Assembly (NCBI GenBank): GCA_045534575.1
Contig: JAZSJZ010000004.1
Location: 62,001 to 126,000 of the forward strand
Reading direction: 5' to 3'
DNA: 64,000 nt
Source: UBA4636 sp045534575
GTDB taxonomy: Bacteria; Bacillota; Clostridia; Christensenellales; Borkfalkiaceae
Position numbers and translations under genes: made by a program. How positions within the stretch are numbered: position 1 is the first letter of the stretch; every line of letters starts with the position of its first letter. Positions 8,284 to 17,500 of the stretch are shown here, one piece after another. A model generated the notes under the pieces. That model searched no databases. It was not told the DNA's origin and worked only from the letters and a program-made list of their open reading frames with translations.

Positions 8284-9915
8284 ATGACGATTGAAACAAT
8301 AATGTTTTTGATTGCAGGTCTTGGCGCATTTTTAGTGGGCTTTAACCTTCTTTCGGACAATTTAAGCAAACTTGCCAACAGCAAGATGAGAAACGTTTTC
8401 AATAAGGTTTCTAAAAACAAATTTGTTGGCGTAGGGCTTGGCGCGGGATTAACTGCGTTAATTCAAAGCTCGTCTGGCACAACGGTTATGCTTATCGGTT
8501 TTGTAAACGCGGGGCTTATTTCTCTTGTTGATACCGTTCCGTTCATTATGGGCGCGAACATCGGTTCGACCATTACCGCTCAAATAGCCGCACTTGAATC
8601 GTTTGACTTTGCTCTTTACGCAATGGTGTTTGCGTTCGTTGGCATATTTATGTATATGCTAGCCAAAAACGATAAATATCGCACGATAGGTCTTGCGCTT
8701 GCGGGCATAGGCTTGTTGTTCTTTGGCTTGGAAACAATGAGTGAACAAATGCGTGTTTTAAGAGACGAGCCAATCATTTATGAAACGATGGAATCAATCA
8801 CCAACCCGATATTGCTTATTCTTTTAGGCGCAATCGTAACGGCGGTGCTACAATCTTCAGGCGCTGTAACGGCGATTTTGATATCTATGGTTTCGGCTGG
8901 CATTGCTGTTGGCGGTGGCGGAAACGGCGTATTCTTCATTATCTTAGGCACGAACATAGGAACGTGCGTAACGGGTATGATTTCGTCTATCGGCACGACT
9001 GCTAACGCTAGAAGAACGGCGATAATCCACTTATTGTTCAACATTTTAGGTTCGCTACTATTCATCATAATCTTGTTAATTTGGCAAAATTTCCACTCGT
9101 TTATAGGGGGCTTGTTCGAATCATCGGGAACACAAGTAGCAATGTTCCACACCTTCTTTAACTGCTTATGCACGCTTATTTTCTTACCGTTCTGCAAATT
9201 ATTCGTTAAGATTGCCATGCTTATCGTTCCAGAAGGAAAGAGCAAAAAGAAAGAAAAAATTGCTTCGCTTGACGAGAGATTTTTGCGCTCACCGGGCGTT
9301 GCAATCGGTTCTGTTTTAAACGAAGTTAAAAATATGTCAGTTTGCTCAATGAGCGCGCTAGAGGCTGCATATCAAGGCTTTATGGATAAAGACGTGAACG
9401 CTAGTAAAGACGTTTTAGAACACTCTAAAAAGGCTGCGCTTTACGATAGTGAAATCACTTCGTTCCTCATTAAAATTTCGGCTGCGAACGTAAGCTTGAA
9501 AGACGAAAAGATAATTTCTGCAATTCACTCTTCAATCCCTGATATCGAGCGTTTAGCCGAACTTGCTGAAAATATCACTCGTTATACTAAGCACTACGTT
9601 GAAGAAGAACTATCTTTCTCAAATACGGTTATGGTTGAAATTAAAGAAATGTTTGAAACCATTAAACTTGCTTACGGCGAGGCGTTAGAGGCTTTTAACC
9701 TAGACCCTTCTAAGACTATCGACGAGGCAAAACGCCTTGAAGATACTATCGACTCGTATAAGAAAAAACTTCTCGATGGGCATATGGAAAGATTAAAAGA
9801 AGGAAAATGCAAACCTGAATCTTCGGGCGTGTTCATTAACTTTGTTAACAACCTTGAAAGAGCGGGCGACCACTTGTTCTTTATCTCTTCTGCGATTATC
9901 GAATCTAAAAACTAA
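8284..9915 (+). CDS. Na/Pi cotransporter family protein with C-terminal PhoU-like domain
   Basis: A 543-residue protein. The membrane part (1-320) has the inverted-repeat hallmark of the family: LIQSSSGTTVMLIGFVNAG (about residue 59) and VLQSSGAVTAILISMVSAG (about 187), each QSS motif lying in a re-entrant loop that binds Na+ and phosphate. Residues about 335-540 form a helical PhoU-like domain (for example LERAGDHLFFISSAII). It takes up inorganic phosphate with Na+, and the PhoU part probably senses or regulates. Monocistronic: own promoter at 8179 and terminator at 9925. Confidence 0.92.
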   Translation: MTIETIMFLIAGLGAFLVGFNLLSDNLSKLANSKMRNVFNKVSKNKFVGVGLGAGLTALIQSSSGTTVMLIGFVNAGLISLVDTVPFIMGANIGSTITAQIAALESFDFALYAMVFAFVGIFMYMLAKNDKYRTIGLALAGIGLLFFGLETMSEQMRVLRDEPIIYETMESITNPILLILLGAIVTAVLQSSGAVTAILISMVSAGIAVGGGGNGVFFIILGTNIGTCVTGMISSIGTTANARRTAIIHLLFNILGSLLFIIILLIWQNFHSFIGGLFESSGTQVAMFHTFFNCLCTLIFLPFCKLFVKIAMLIVPEGKSKKKEKIASLDERFLRSPGVAIGSVLNEVKNMSVCSMSALEAAYQGFMDKDVNASKDVLEHSKKAALYDSEITSFLIKISAANVSLKDEKIISAIHSSIPDIERLAELAENITRYTKHYVEEELSFSNTVMVEIKEMFETIKLAYGEALEAFNLDPSKTIDEAKRLEDTIDSYKKKLLDGHMERLKEGKCKPESSGVFINFVNNLERAGDHLFFISSAIIESKN

Positions 9916-9924
9916 ACTAAATTC

Positions 9925-9962
9925 AAAAATGCTTGTTAAATTTTTCGCAAGCATTTTTCTTT
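9925..9962 (+). terminator. Rho-independent terminator after the Na/Pi cotransporter
   Basis: AAAAATGCTTG ... CAAGCATTTTT stem of 11 bp followed by TCTTTTTC. Confidence 0.85.
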
Positions 9963-9965
9963 TTC

Positions 9966-9992
9966 TTTTTTGTCTATAAGATAGACAAAAAA
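9966..9992. promoter_or_regulatory. Inverted repeat overlapping the -35 of the next gene
   Basis: TTTTTTGTCTA and TAGACAAAAAA, an 11-bp perfect inverted repeat around TAAGA. The right arm contains the -35 hexamer TAGACA of the following promoter, so it may be an operator; it also lies just after the terminator T-run. Confidence 0.45.
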
Positions 9993-10010
9993 TATTTTTT
10001 ATGATACAAT
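9982..10010 (+). promoter_or_regulatory. Promoter of the repeat-containing membrane protein gene
   Basis: TAGACA (9982-9987), 17-nt spacer, TACAAT (10005-10010), 89 nt before the start. Confidence 0.5.
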
Positions 10011-10098
10011 AAAAATTGCTTTAATTTATCATTATCTAACTAAAAAAACTTAAATACAATAACTCGAATATAATAAAGGGAACTTAGAGGGGATATTT

Positions 10099-11982
10099 AT
10101 GGATTTTTTACCTATTTTAACCTATGTTTTTTGGGGTGTTTTAGGCTTTTTTGCGCTAATTTCAATGCTTATCGGCATTGGTAGAAAATTGCCTAAGACA
10201 ATCGTTAGATTGTGCATGGTAGTGCTATCTTTCGCGCTCGCTGTCATACTTTCTAAAACGCTTTTAATGGGAACGCTAAAATCAACTATTTTAGCTAAAG
10301 TTCTTCCTATGATTGAAGGTGTTGAGGGTATGGGCGATATCGTAGCGGCATCGCCAACGTTAATGGAATTTTTGCCAAACATTATTTTAACGCTAGTAAC
10401 GCCAATAGCCTTTATGTTGCTATTTATCGTATTACTACTTATAACGCTAATCCTTGGCGCAATTATCAATCTTTTCTTTAGAAAACTAAACGAAAAGCCA
10501 AACCGCGCTGTTCCAAGACTTTTAAGTATGATAATTTCGCTAATTTGCGGCGTTATTATCGCAAACGGAATTTTGCTTCCTTTTGCGGGCTTTGCTACAA
10601 CTGCTAGCCAACTTTATAGCGACCTTGAGAACAAGAAACTTATCGCTGCGGAAAATGAAGGCGTTAAACTTGCTGAAGACATTAAGGCAATGAGGGACAA
10701 AACTCCCGTTAAAATCGTATATACTCTAACCGGCACTTTCTTTGATAATATGCTAACTTATCAAGATGCAGACGGCGAAAAGGTCAGCACCTTGGACGAA
10801 GTTTACGCCATAATTGACATTGTGCCACCTATTTTAGACGTTGCCTCTATAGATTTTAGCGATATTGAAAATCTTAACACCAAGCCTTTTAAAGATATAG
10901 TTTCTAATCTTGATAAGTCGCAATCGGTTAAGAAAATCGTAGTCGAAATTTTATCTTACGCAGGTCAAAAATGGGCTGACGGCGAAGCCTTTATGGGGCT
11001 TAACGTAAAAGATCAACTCCCTGAAGATTTTGCAAATTACTTTGACGTTGTTTTTGAAAAGTTAGCAAACACAACTAGCGAAAATCTAGCCCAAAACCTA
11101 AACGAGTTGATAGCCGAAATGGAGGCGCTTGGCTCAATTTATCCTGACCTTCAAAACGTTATGAATATGGAGTTTGATGATATTTCTTTGATAGATGTAA
11201 CTCCAATAAAGAGCATAATTTCAAAACTTGAAAACACAACTATTATCAAGCAAATTTTTGCACAAGTTTTTGCTGACGCTGGCGGGAAATGGGTTGACGG
11301 CGAAGAGTTTATGGGGATGAATATTAAAGCATCTTTACCAACCGAATACGAACACTCGCTCGATAAAGCGCTTGAACTTTTGAAAAACACAACAACCGAA
11401 ACTTTGGTTGAAGATTTAAATGTTTTCGCTGATACTATAAATTCCGTAGTTAAAGCATACGATTATTACACTTCTTTAACCGATACGAATATTACAAAAG
11501 AAGAGGTTATCGATAAACTTCACGACACTCTAACTAGCATCACGCCTGAAAACGTGGAACTTTTAACACCCGTTGTAAGCCAAGAAACTATGAAAAACGT
11601 TGGGCTTAGCGACGAGTCGGCAGAAGTCGTTTCTAGCGTTTTACAAGATAGTTTAAACGAAATTTCTAAGATGGATCAACAAGCCGTTGAAGTTGAGGCT
11701 GATGCTATTAACGAAGTTTTAAATTACGTTAATCCAGATACGGCTATAGCCGTTGATGCGGAAGATATGATTGATAAAATTTCAAAAACTTCTGCGGTGA
11801 AAAATGCGCTTATTGATTATACTCAAAATCCTGAATCTAAAGCGCTTCAAGCAACCGAAGTTGAGAAAGTTCAAATATCTGCTGCTATTGAAAATTATAA
11901 GTTAGGCGAAAATTATGACGCTGAAAAAGATAGCGAATTGTTATCTGCGCTAGAGAGTTTATTCAACTTAAATCAAAACTAG
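10099..11982 (+). CDS. Large membrane protein with ~107-residue tandem repeat, function unknown
   Basis: A 627-residue protein I cannot name. Residues 1-165 hold about four hydrophobic helices whose layout recalls CvpA-type membrane domains (weak resemblance). After that it is soluble, acidic and helical. Two clearly related blocks lie at about 254-350 and 361-455: each has a P-hK-I-h-S-L start, then a Gly-Lys-Trp segment (GQKWADGEAFMGLN versus GGKWVDGEEFMGMN) and an NTTSENLAQNLN / NTTTETLVEDLN helix. The remaining C-terminus is Asp/Glu-rich. No signal-peptidase site is seen, so the soluble part follows the last helix. The next gene starts 22 nt downstream, suggesting co-transcription. Confidence 0.7.
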   Translation: MDFLPILTYVFWGVLGFFALISMLIGIGRKLPKTIVRLCMVVLSFALAVILSKTLLMGTLKSTILAKVLPMIEGVEGMGDIVAASPTLMEFLPNIILTLVTPIAFMLLFIVLLLITLILGAIINLFFRKLNEKPNRAVPRLLSMIISLICGVIIANGILLPFAGFATTASQLYSDLENKKLIAAENEGVKLAEDIKAMRDKTPVKIVYTLTGTFFDNMLTYQDADGEKVSTLDEVYAIIDIVPPILDVASIDFSDIENLNTKPFKDIVSNLDKSQSVKKIVVEILSYAGQKWADGEAFMGLNVKDQLPEDFANYFDVVFEKLANTTSENLAQNLNELIAEMEALGSIYPDLQNVMNMEFDDISLIDVTPIKSIISKLENTTIIKQIFAQVFADAGGKWVDGEEFMGMNIKASLPTEYEHSLDKALELLKNTTTETLVEDLNVFADTINSVVKAYDYYTSLTDTNITKEEVIDKLHDTLTSITPENVELLTPVVSQETMKNVGLSDESAEVVSSVLQDSLNEISKMDQQAVEVEADAINEVLNYVNPDTAIAVDAEDMIDKISKTSAVKNALIDYTQNPESKALQATEVEKVQISAAIENYKLGENYDAEKDSELLSALESLFNLNQN

Positions 11983-12003
11983 CCGAAAGGTAAAAGGTGA
12001 GTT

Positions 12004-12444
12004 ATGACCAAAAGGGAACAAGCGCAAAAACTTTTTTTGGAAGGCTGTAATTGCGCGCAAGCCGTTATTACTGCATTTCATAAAGAAATCGGGCAAGACG
12101 AGGAGTTTTGCCTTAAAATATCGTCCTCGTTCGGTGGCGGTATGGGCAGAAAACGGCTAACTTGCGGAGCGGTTAGCGCGCTCGTTATGGTTGCTGGCTT
12201 TTTAGATGGATACACTTCAAAAAGCGATGATTTAATTAAGCAAAAAACTTATGAAACGGTGCAAGAACTTATCGGCGAGTTTGAAAAAAGGTATAACACA
12301 ACGTCTTGCAAAGCCTTGCTTGGTGGCAAGTGCGATAATTCACCTGTTCCAACAAAACGAACAAATGAGTTTTATACAACAAGACCATGCTTAGAAATTA
12401 TAGGTTTTTGTGCTGAGATTTTAGAAAAGCACTATCTAAAATAA
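12004..12444 (+). CDS. C_GCAxxG_C_C family Cys-rich redox protein
   Basis: A 146-residue protein with the family's spaced cysteines: EGCNCAQAV near residue 15, CGAVSALVMVAG near 54, SCKALLGGKC near 101-108, and RPCLEIIGFC near 129-136. Family members are putative redox-active or metal-cluster proteins, frequent in anaerobes and sometimes fused to dehydrogenases. GGTG-type ribosome site just ahead of the ATG. Probably the second gene of an operon with the repeat protein upstream, and closed by the terminator at 12452. Confidence 0.85.
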   Translation: MTKREQAQKLFLEGCNCAQAVITAFHKEIGQDEEFCLKISSSFGGGMGRKRLTCGAVSALVMVAGFLDGYTSKSDDLIKQKTYETVQELIGEFEKRYNTTSCKALLGGKCDNSPVPTKRTNEFYTTRPCLEIIGFCAEILEKHYLK

Positions 12445-12451
12445 AAATTAC

Positions 12452-12483
12452 GCCTTCGAGAAAAAATCGAAGGCTGTTTTTTT
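12452..12483 (+). terminator. Rho-independent terminator
   Basis: GCCTTCGA-GAAAAAA-TCGAAGGC stem of 8 bp followed by a T-run. Confidence 0.85.
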
Positions 12484-12493
12484 ATGGAACTTA

Positions 12494-12522
12494 TTGCAAA
12501 ATTGAACTTTGTTTGATATAAT
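12494..12522 (+). promoter_or_regulatory. Promoter of the sigma factor operon
   Basis: TTGCAA (12494-12499), 17-nt spacer, TATAAT (12517-12522), 21 nt before the start codon. Confidence 0.6.
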
Positions 12523-12543
12523 AAGAAAAACAAAAGGTTAAAA

Positions 12544-13083
12544 ATGGATAATAACACGTTAGATAAATGCCTTGCCGAAATGCAACTTTACGGCAGTGAA
12601 AGGGCGTTTGAAAAACTTTATATTGAATCGCGCAAAGGGGTTTTCAGTTTCATTTATTCGTATCTTAAAAACCACCATGACGCTGAAGACGTAATGCAAC
12701 AAACTTACCTAAAGGTTAGAAGTTCTTGTTCAAGTTACGTCATAGGTACGAACGCCGTTGCGTGGATTTTAGAAATTGCTAAAAATCTGTCGTTGACCGA
12801 GCTTAAAAAACGGCAACGTGAAGTTGCTTTTTCGGAAGCGGAGAGTGAAATTTCTAAACTTGAATCACACTTTAAAGAAAGCGCGTGGTTCGTTCTTGAT
12901 GCAATAAATAAATATCTCGATGATGACGAGCGCAAAATCGTTATGCTTCATCTTGTTTCAGATCTTAAGCATAGAGAAATTGCCGAAATTATCAAAATGC
13001 CACTTGGCACGGTGCTTTGGAAATACAACAAAGCCATAAAAACGTTAAAATCTAAGTTAGGAGGTGAGGGCGATGAAGACTAA
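12544..13083 (+). CDS. ECF-type RNA polymerase sigma factor
   Basis: A 179-residue sigma-70 family protein with region 2 (about residues 19-85: VFSFIYSYLKNHHDAEDVMQQTYLKV) and region 4 (about 120-172: LDDDERKIVMLHLVSDLKHREIAEI). There is no region 3, which is the ECF pattern. It directs transcription of an unknown regulon. The next gene encodes a single-pass membrane protein and overlaps its end by 11 nt, the usual place for an anti-sigma factor. The family call is certain; the regulated genes are not visible. Confidence 0.92.
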   Translation: MDNNTLDKCLAEMQLYGSERAFEKLYIESRKGVFSFIYSYLKNHHDAEDVMQQTYLKVRSSCSSYVIGTNAVAWILEIAKNLSLTELKKRQREVAFSEAESEISKLESHFKESAWFVLDAINKYLDDDERKIVMLHLVSDLKHREIAEIIKMPLGTVLWKYNKAIKTLKSKLGGEGDED

Positions 13084-13816
13084 AATGAAAACAAAAGAAA
13101 TTAAAGAAGAACTCAATAAAGAAATAGAACAAGCCATGCCCGAAGCCGACTTAGAGCCGTTTAAAAGCGAAAAAATCGTGCTTGCCGACGATAGTTCTTT
13201 GATTGCGCATAAAAAACTAGATAAGTTTAAATATTTAACAGCGGTGATAATTTTGGCTGTAATGCTGATTGCTCTTGCCATAATTTTGCCACCAATAATC
13301 TTTAGAAATAATGAAAATAATGGAACTTCGTCCTCTTCAAACGCAAGCAAAGTTACTTGCTATATTTTTGAAACCTGGAGCCAAATTCACATTATCACCG
13401 AAAACGATGTTGTTTTAGCAATAGAAGGCCTTAATGCTGACGGCGTTTATATGGTTGAAAGTTTACAAGAGGAAGATTTTGATATTTCTAACCTCGAAGC
13501 ACTTTTGTTTAAGATAGTTGAAAGAAGTTGTGATCTTGGCGACCTTGATAAAAATAAAGAACTAATAATTAGGCTTTATGCTATCAATAACGATATGGAA
13601 GAGGCGGAAAAAGACGTTAATCTTGCAAGTGATCTTTTAAAACAAAAACTTAAAGATAATAACTATAAATTAATCGTTTCGGCAGACGAAATCGATTTTG
13701 AAGAATATAACGTTAGGCTAGATTCAAAAGAGATAATCACCGACCTTGACGCTCAAAAAGATGTTATTTTATCAATGGAAAAGGCTGTTGACGACGACCC
13801 AAATAACAACGGCTAA
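13073..13816 (+). CDS. Single-pass membrane protein, putative anti-sigma partner
   Basis: A 247-residue protein. Start set at ATG 13073, 8 nt after GGAGG (13060-13064); the GTG at 13064 lies inside that ribosome site. Residues 1-50 are cytosolic, charged and helical. A strong membrane helix (YLTAVIILAVMLIALAIIL) follows at about 54-74, and then an extracytosolic acidic domain of ~165 residues with a Ser/Asn linker. The layout (short cytosolic part, one helix, outside domain) and the 11-nt overlap with an ECF sigma gene suggest an anti-sigma factor. I see no recognisable zinc-binding anti-sigma motif, so this is inference from context. Confidence 0.65.
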   Translation: MKTKMKTKEIKEELNKEIEQAMPEADLEPFKSEKIVLADDSSLIAHKKLDKFKYLTAVIILAVMLIALAIILPPIIFRNNENNGTSSSSNASKVTCYIFETWSQIHIITENDVVLAIEGLNADGVYMVESLQEEDFDISNLEALLFKIVERSCDLGDLDKNKELIIRLYAINNDMEEAEKDVNLASDLLKQKLKDNNYKLIVSADEIDFEEYNVRLDSKEIITDLDAQKDVILSMEKAVDDDPNNNG

Positions 13817-13831
13817 GTAAGAAGGTTATTT

Positions 13832-14245
13832 ATGGCTAAGTTTAAAATTGGAAAATTAAGATACGGCACTCCTAATAAAGATTTAAGTTACTACGTTTCA
13901 GTTTATAACATTGCGTTCGAAGAAGGCGACGAAGTTGTTGAAATTCCGTCAACTTTTGAAGGCGAGGAAGTAACTGCGATAGGCTACGGCGAAGAGTTTG
14001 AAAAAGCGCACGAAGTTTGGTGTGATTGGCATCACCCAAGCAAAGGCTCAGATTGGGTGGACGATAAATACGTTAGATCATATTTAACCTTTATCGTTCC
14101 AAAGTTTGTTAAGAAAATTATAATTCCAAAAACGATAAACGACGTAAGTTATTGCGCCTTTAAATTCGATGGCGAGTGCGCTATCGAGATTGATAGCGAA
14201 AACCCAAATTTAATTGTTAAAAACGGCAAAATTTGCCGTCGTTAG
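13832..14245 (+). CDS. Small protein with divergent BspA-type LRR-like segments
   Basis: A 137-residue cytosolic-looking protein. Two stretches resemble BspA/LRR_5 repeats: VVEIPSTFEGEEVTAIGYG and FVKKIIIPKTINDVSYCAF, with a central Trp/His-rich insert (VWCDWHHPSKGSDWVDDKY). There is no signal peptide. It lies 15 nt after the putative anti-sigma gene and is probably in the same operon. Function unknown; LRR-like modules usually mediate protein binding. Confidence 0.6.
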   Translation: MAKFKIGKLRYGTPNKDLSYYVSVYNIAFEEGDEVVEIPSTFEGEEVTAIGYGEEFEKAHEVWCDWHHPSKGSDWVDDKYVRSYLTFIVPKFVKKIIIPKTINDVSYCAFKFDGECAIEIDSENPNLIVKNGKICRR

Positions 14246-14290
14246 AAAGCGTGTTCTCCACGCTAAAACTAAGTTTGCCCTTATGGGCAA

Positions 14291-14431
14291 GTGAAGTTAT
14301 CTTGGATAGTGAAGTTCACTTCGTGAGTGAAGTTTCGACTAACGGCGAAGTGGTGGGTAAACTTAACTTCACTGCGTAGCAACTTCACTGTGTATATCAC
14401 AACTTCACTTTCGCTTTTGCGAAAACTTCAC
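14291..14431. repeat. Cluster of short repeats: three direct copies then four inverted copies
   Basis: GTGAAGTT occurs at 14291, 14309 and 14327 (exact 18-nt period, with a degenerate fourth unit at 14345), then its complement AACTTCAC at 14365, 14381, 14401 and 14424. Small hairpins lie between (for example GAAGTTCACTTC). Two more hairpins precede it: AGCGTG/CACGCT and TTGCCC/GGGCAA. The whole can fold into a long imperfect stem. The architecture matches the cluster at 50153-50304 with a different core word. It is not a CRISPR: there are no constant long repeats or spacers. Confidence 0.75.
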
Positions 14432-14436
14432 TAACT

Positions 14437-14483
14437 AAAAAAGAGCAAACGTGCAAGATTTTCTTGCGTGTTTGCTCTTTTAG
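14437..14483. terminator. Strong bidirectional terminator
   Basis: AAAAGAGCAAAC and GTTTGCTCTTTT arms with an inner GCAAGA/TCTTGC stem, between convergent genes. Confidence 0.88.
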
Positions 14484-14508
14484 TTTGAAATTAGTTTTTA
14501 CTTAAAGA

Positions 14509-17500
14509 TTATTCGTCTTTCTTGTCTTCTTCGCTAGAAGTTTGGTTTTGAGGTTCTTCTTGAATTTCTTCGATTTCGTCTTGTGGAATATTGTTTTCCA
14601 TATTATCGTAATCGTATTCTTGAACTTCTTCCTTTTCTTCTACGTTTTCTTCTTGAGCCTTTTGAGCCTCTTCTTCAGCAAGTTTTTGCGCGTTTTGCTC
14701 GTCAATTTCTTTTTGTTTTTGAGCTTGTTCACGCTTTTTCTTATTCTCGTTAATTCTTGCTTGAGCTTTTTCTCTTTGGTCGCGGTTATAGTAAGTCGCG
14801 GTTGAAGCTTGCTCTTTTCTGTTCTTAATGACAATCGTTCTTATTAATATTACAAGAAGAACTGCGATAAGAACGCCCGAGATAATAAGTGAGGTGATTT
14901 GAAGAACAGGGCTGAAGTTTTGTTCTTTTTCAGAAAGGATAGGGTCAGTTTCTTCCTCTTCCTCTTCTTCTTCAATTTCAGTAGTTTCTAAAGTTACGTC
15001 AACCGTTTCGTAAGTTGCAACGATTGTTTTTGCTTTAGCGTATTTAGTGAAGATTGTAGAAGGGGTGAAGGTTTCGTATCTTACGGCTTCGTTTTCGTCC
15101 TCGTCAAGATAGGTTACAGTCGTTGGAATTCTAGTATATTCAACAGAAGTTGAATCATCGCCAAATTCCGAAGTGATTTTACTAATAAATTCGCTTTGGT
15201 TAGGGGTAGTGGTGAAAGAAACGTTGTCAATCATAACTAAGCCAGCCGATTTAGTTTGATTATCTCTTGAGCCGTTCCAGAATTCAATTCTGTAATCAAT
15301 ATCGTTTTGACCGGTTGTTAACAAGAAGTTAACAGTGATAAATCCGTTTTCGCCAATGCAATCGCTTGCTGAAATTTCAACAGCAAATTTTTCGTTGAGA
15401 TCGTATTCTGTGTCACTAACTGAAAGTTCGCCGTCAGTCATAGTCCAAGATCTTGCTTGAATACCTAAAACTTCAAAGTTAGAAAGTGGGTCAGCGTCAA
15501 CTAAATAAATATAAGCCTTAGCGTCGCCAAAAACTTTAACGTCAACTGAAATTAAAGTGGTGCTAGAAGCGCCGAGCGTTCTCTTAGAACCTAAGTAGCC
15601 GTAAGATGCTTGTTCGCTATTCTTAATTAAAAGTGGTTGGTTATACTCATTTTCGTTTCTCGTTTCGATTGCAGAAATTGCAGTTTTTTCTTCAGCCGAG
15701 AGGAAAGAGTAGTTATTCAAATATTTAGTGTTGATAAGACCTGCAACGGTTGCATCTTGCTTGAAAGTAGTGTTTTCACCGCCAACCATCGTATGTTCAC
15801 CAACAACGCCGGTGTAGTTTACGATAGAAGATGCTGGTTCAGTTTCGAAAGTTACTTTGCTTACTGAAGATGCGTTAAAAGTGTAAGAATCAGTTTTTTC
15901 TGCTTCAGTGCCGTTTGGTAAGTCTTTACCAAGTGAAATTGAACTAACGTAATCACCAGTCTTTGTTGCGCGGTTAAATTCTTCAGTATCTAAAAGTGCG
16001 GTTTCAAAGCCTGTGATGAGAGCGTAACCTTTAGTTAAGCCAAAGCTTGCATCGGTTACAGTTTCAGTAGGACCAAAATTCAATTCAAGGTCGAAGTTTC
16101 TAAGTTCGCCGTCGCCAATGAAGTTAGAAACGAATAGGTTTACTCTAACAAAGTCGCAAGTGTTTTCGTCTTCAATAGAGTTGGTTTCAAAACTTGAAAT
16201 AACTACGGTTGTCTTTTCAACAACTACTGCGTTTGTTCCTTTATCAACCAAAGTGATTGAAAGACCTTTTTGAGCAGAACCTGTTTTTACCTTTACAAGG
16301 AAGGTGATATACATTGCTTTCTCGTCTGCTAACGATAAGCCTGAGTTTAGGTTAAATTTAGTTGAAGCGCCGTTGTTATGAAGAACGTAAAGTGTTTTTG
16401 CGTTTCCAAGAGGGTTTTCAACGCCTTCGAAGTTTGACTTAATGTTATCAAAATCATCGTAGCCGAAAGACGTGTCAAAAGTGTAGTTAGGGTGAGCGTA
16501 AACGTCGTTATTTTCAAACGTTGGATTAACGGTTGCAAACTGAGCAACAGGGTGTTTATGTGAGAAAGAATAACTATAAACGGTGAACTTGTTATCTTCA
16601 TTCTTTTCAATGGTTTTTGCAACGTTCGAAGCCTTTAACGAGTTTGCGTTAGCGGTTGCGTAAAGAGTGTTGTCGTCAGCGTCAACTTCGTATGCCGAGA
16701 AAGCCTTATCGCAACTAGCAACGCCTAATTCGTATTCTTCTTTGGTGATATCTTCATAGTGGATATCGTCAAAGTAAGCAAAGCCTTCAACGTATTCCGT
16801 CTTAACTTCTTTAGAGCCAAAGCCAAGACCTACAACGATTTTGAAAGTTGAAGTAGCAAAATCGCTCGCTTCAAGATAAAATTCAAATTTAGCCCACTCA
16901 CCTTCAGTGTTGATGTTCTTAATAACGAGTGGTTCTTTAGAATCGCTAATGGTGTTAACAAGGCTAACGTATGCGCCGAATTCATTAGTTTCTTGAAGTG
17001 TTTTTAAATCTTTAGTTAAAACCCAAAGTGAAATCTTGCCGTAATCTTTAACGGTGATAGAGGTGGTAGAAGTGAACTTTTGTGCAGTTCCTCTGCCTGC
17101 TTCGCTCGTTTCGTTATGAATCATAAGAACGAAATTGCCTTTGGTCGTTAACTTATCTTTGTTTTCAACTTCTTCGTCGTATTCGTAGTTGTTTTCAACA
17201 AACCCGTAACTTTGTGGAGTTTTTGGGTTGAAGTAAACTGCTGAATCACCTTCACCGCTTACGATAGGGAAGTTGTTATCTTTTGCGATTTTATTGTAAT
17301 TTTCTTCCGTCGTATCGATAATACCAGACGAGTATTTAGAAGTCAAAGCAGAAGTTGTGATAGAATCGTTAGTTCTTGTCCAACCGATTGACGAAGAGTA
17401 AGGATAACTAGTTGCTTCCTTTCCGTCGTGCTTATACTCAAAGTCGCCGTTGGTAACTGCTTGGTAGTCAACTCTTGAAGATGAAGAGCTTGAAGATGAG

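Noticed and set aside
8778..9245. 155-codon antisense ORF inside the Na/Pi cotransporter gene
   Set aside because: It is a shadow of the clearly conserved plus-strand gene and has no promoter or ribosome site.
14291..14431. Possible CRISPR array
   Set aside because: Repeat words are only 8 nt, change orientation halfway and have no unique spacers of constant length. The same holds for 50153-50304, and no cas genes are present.
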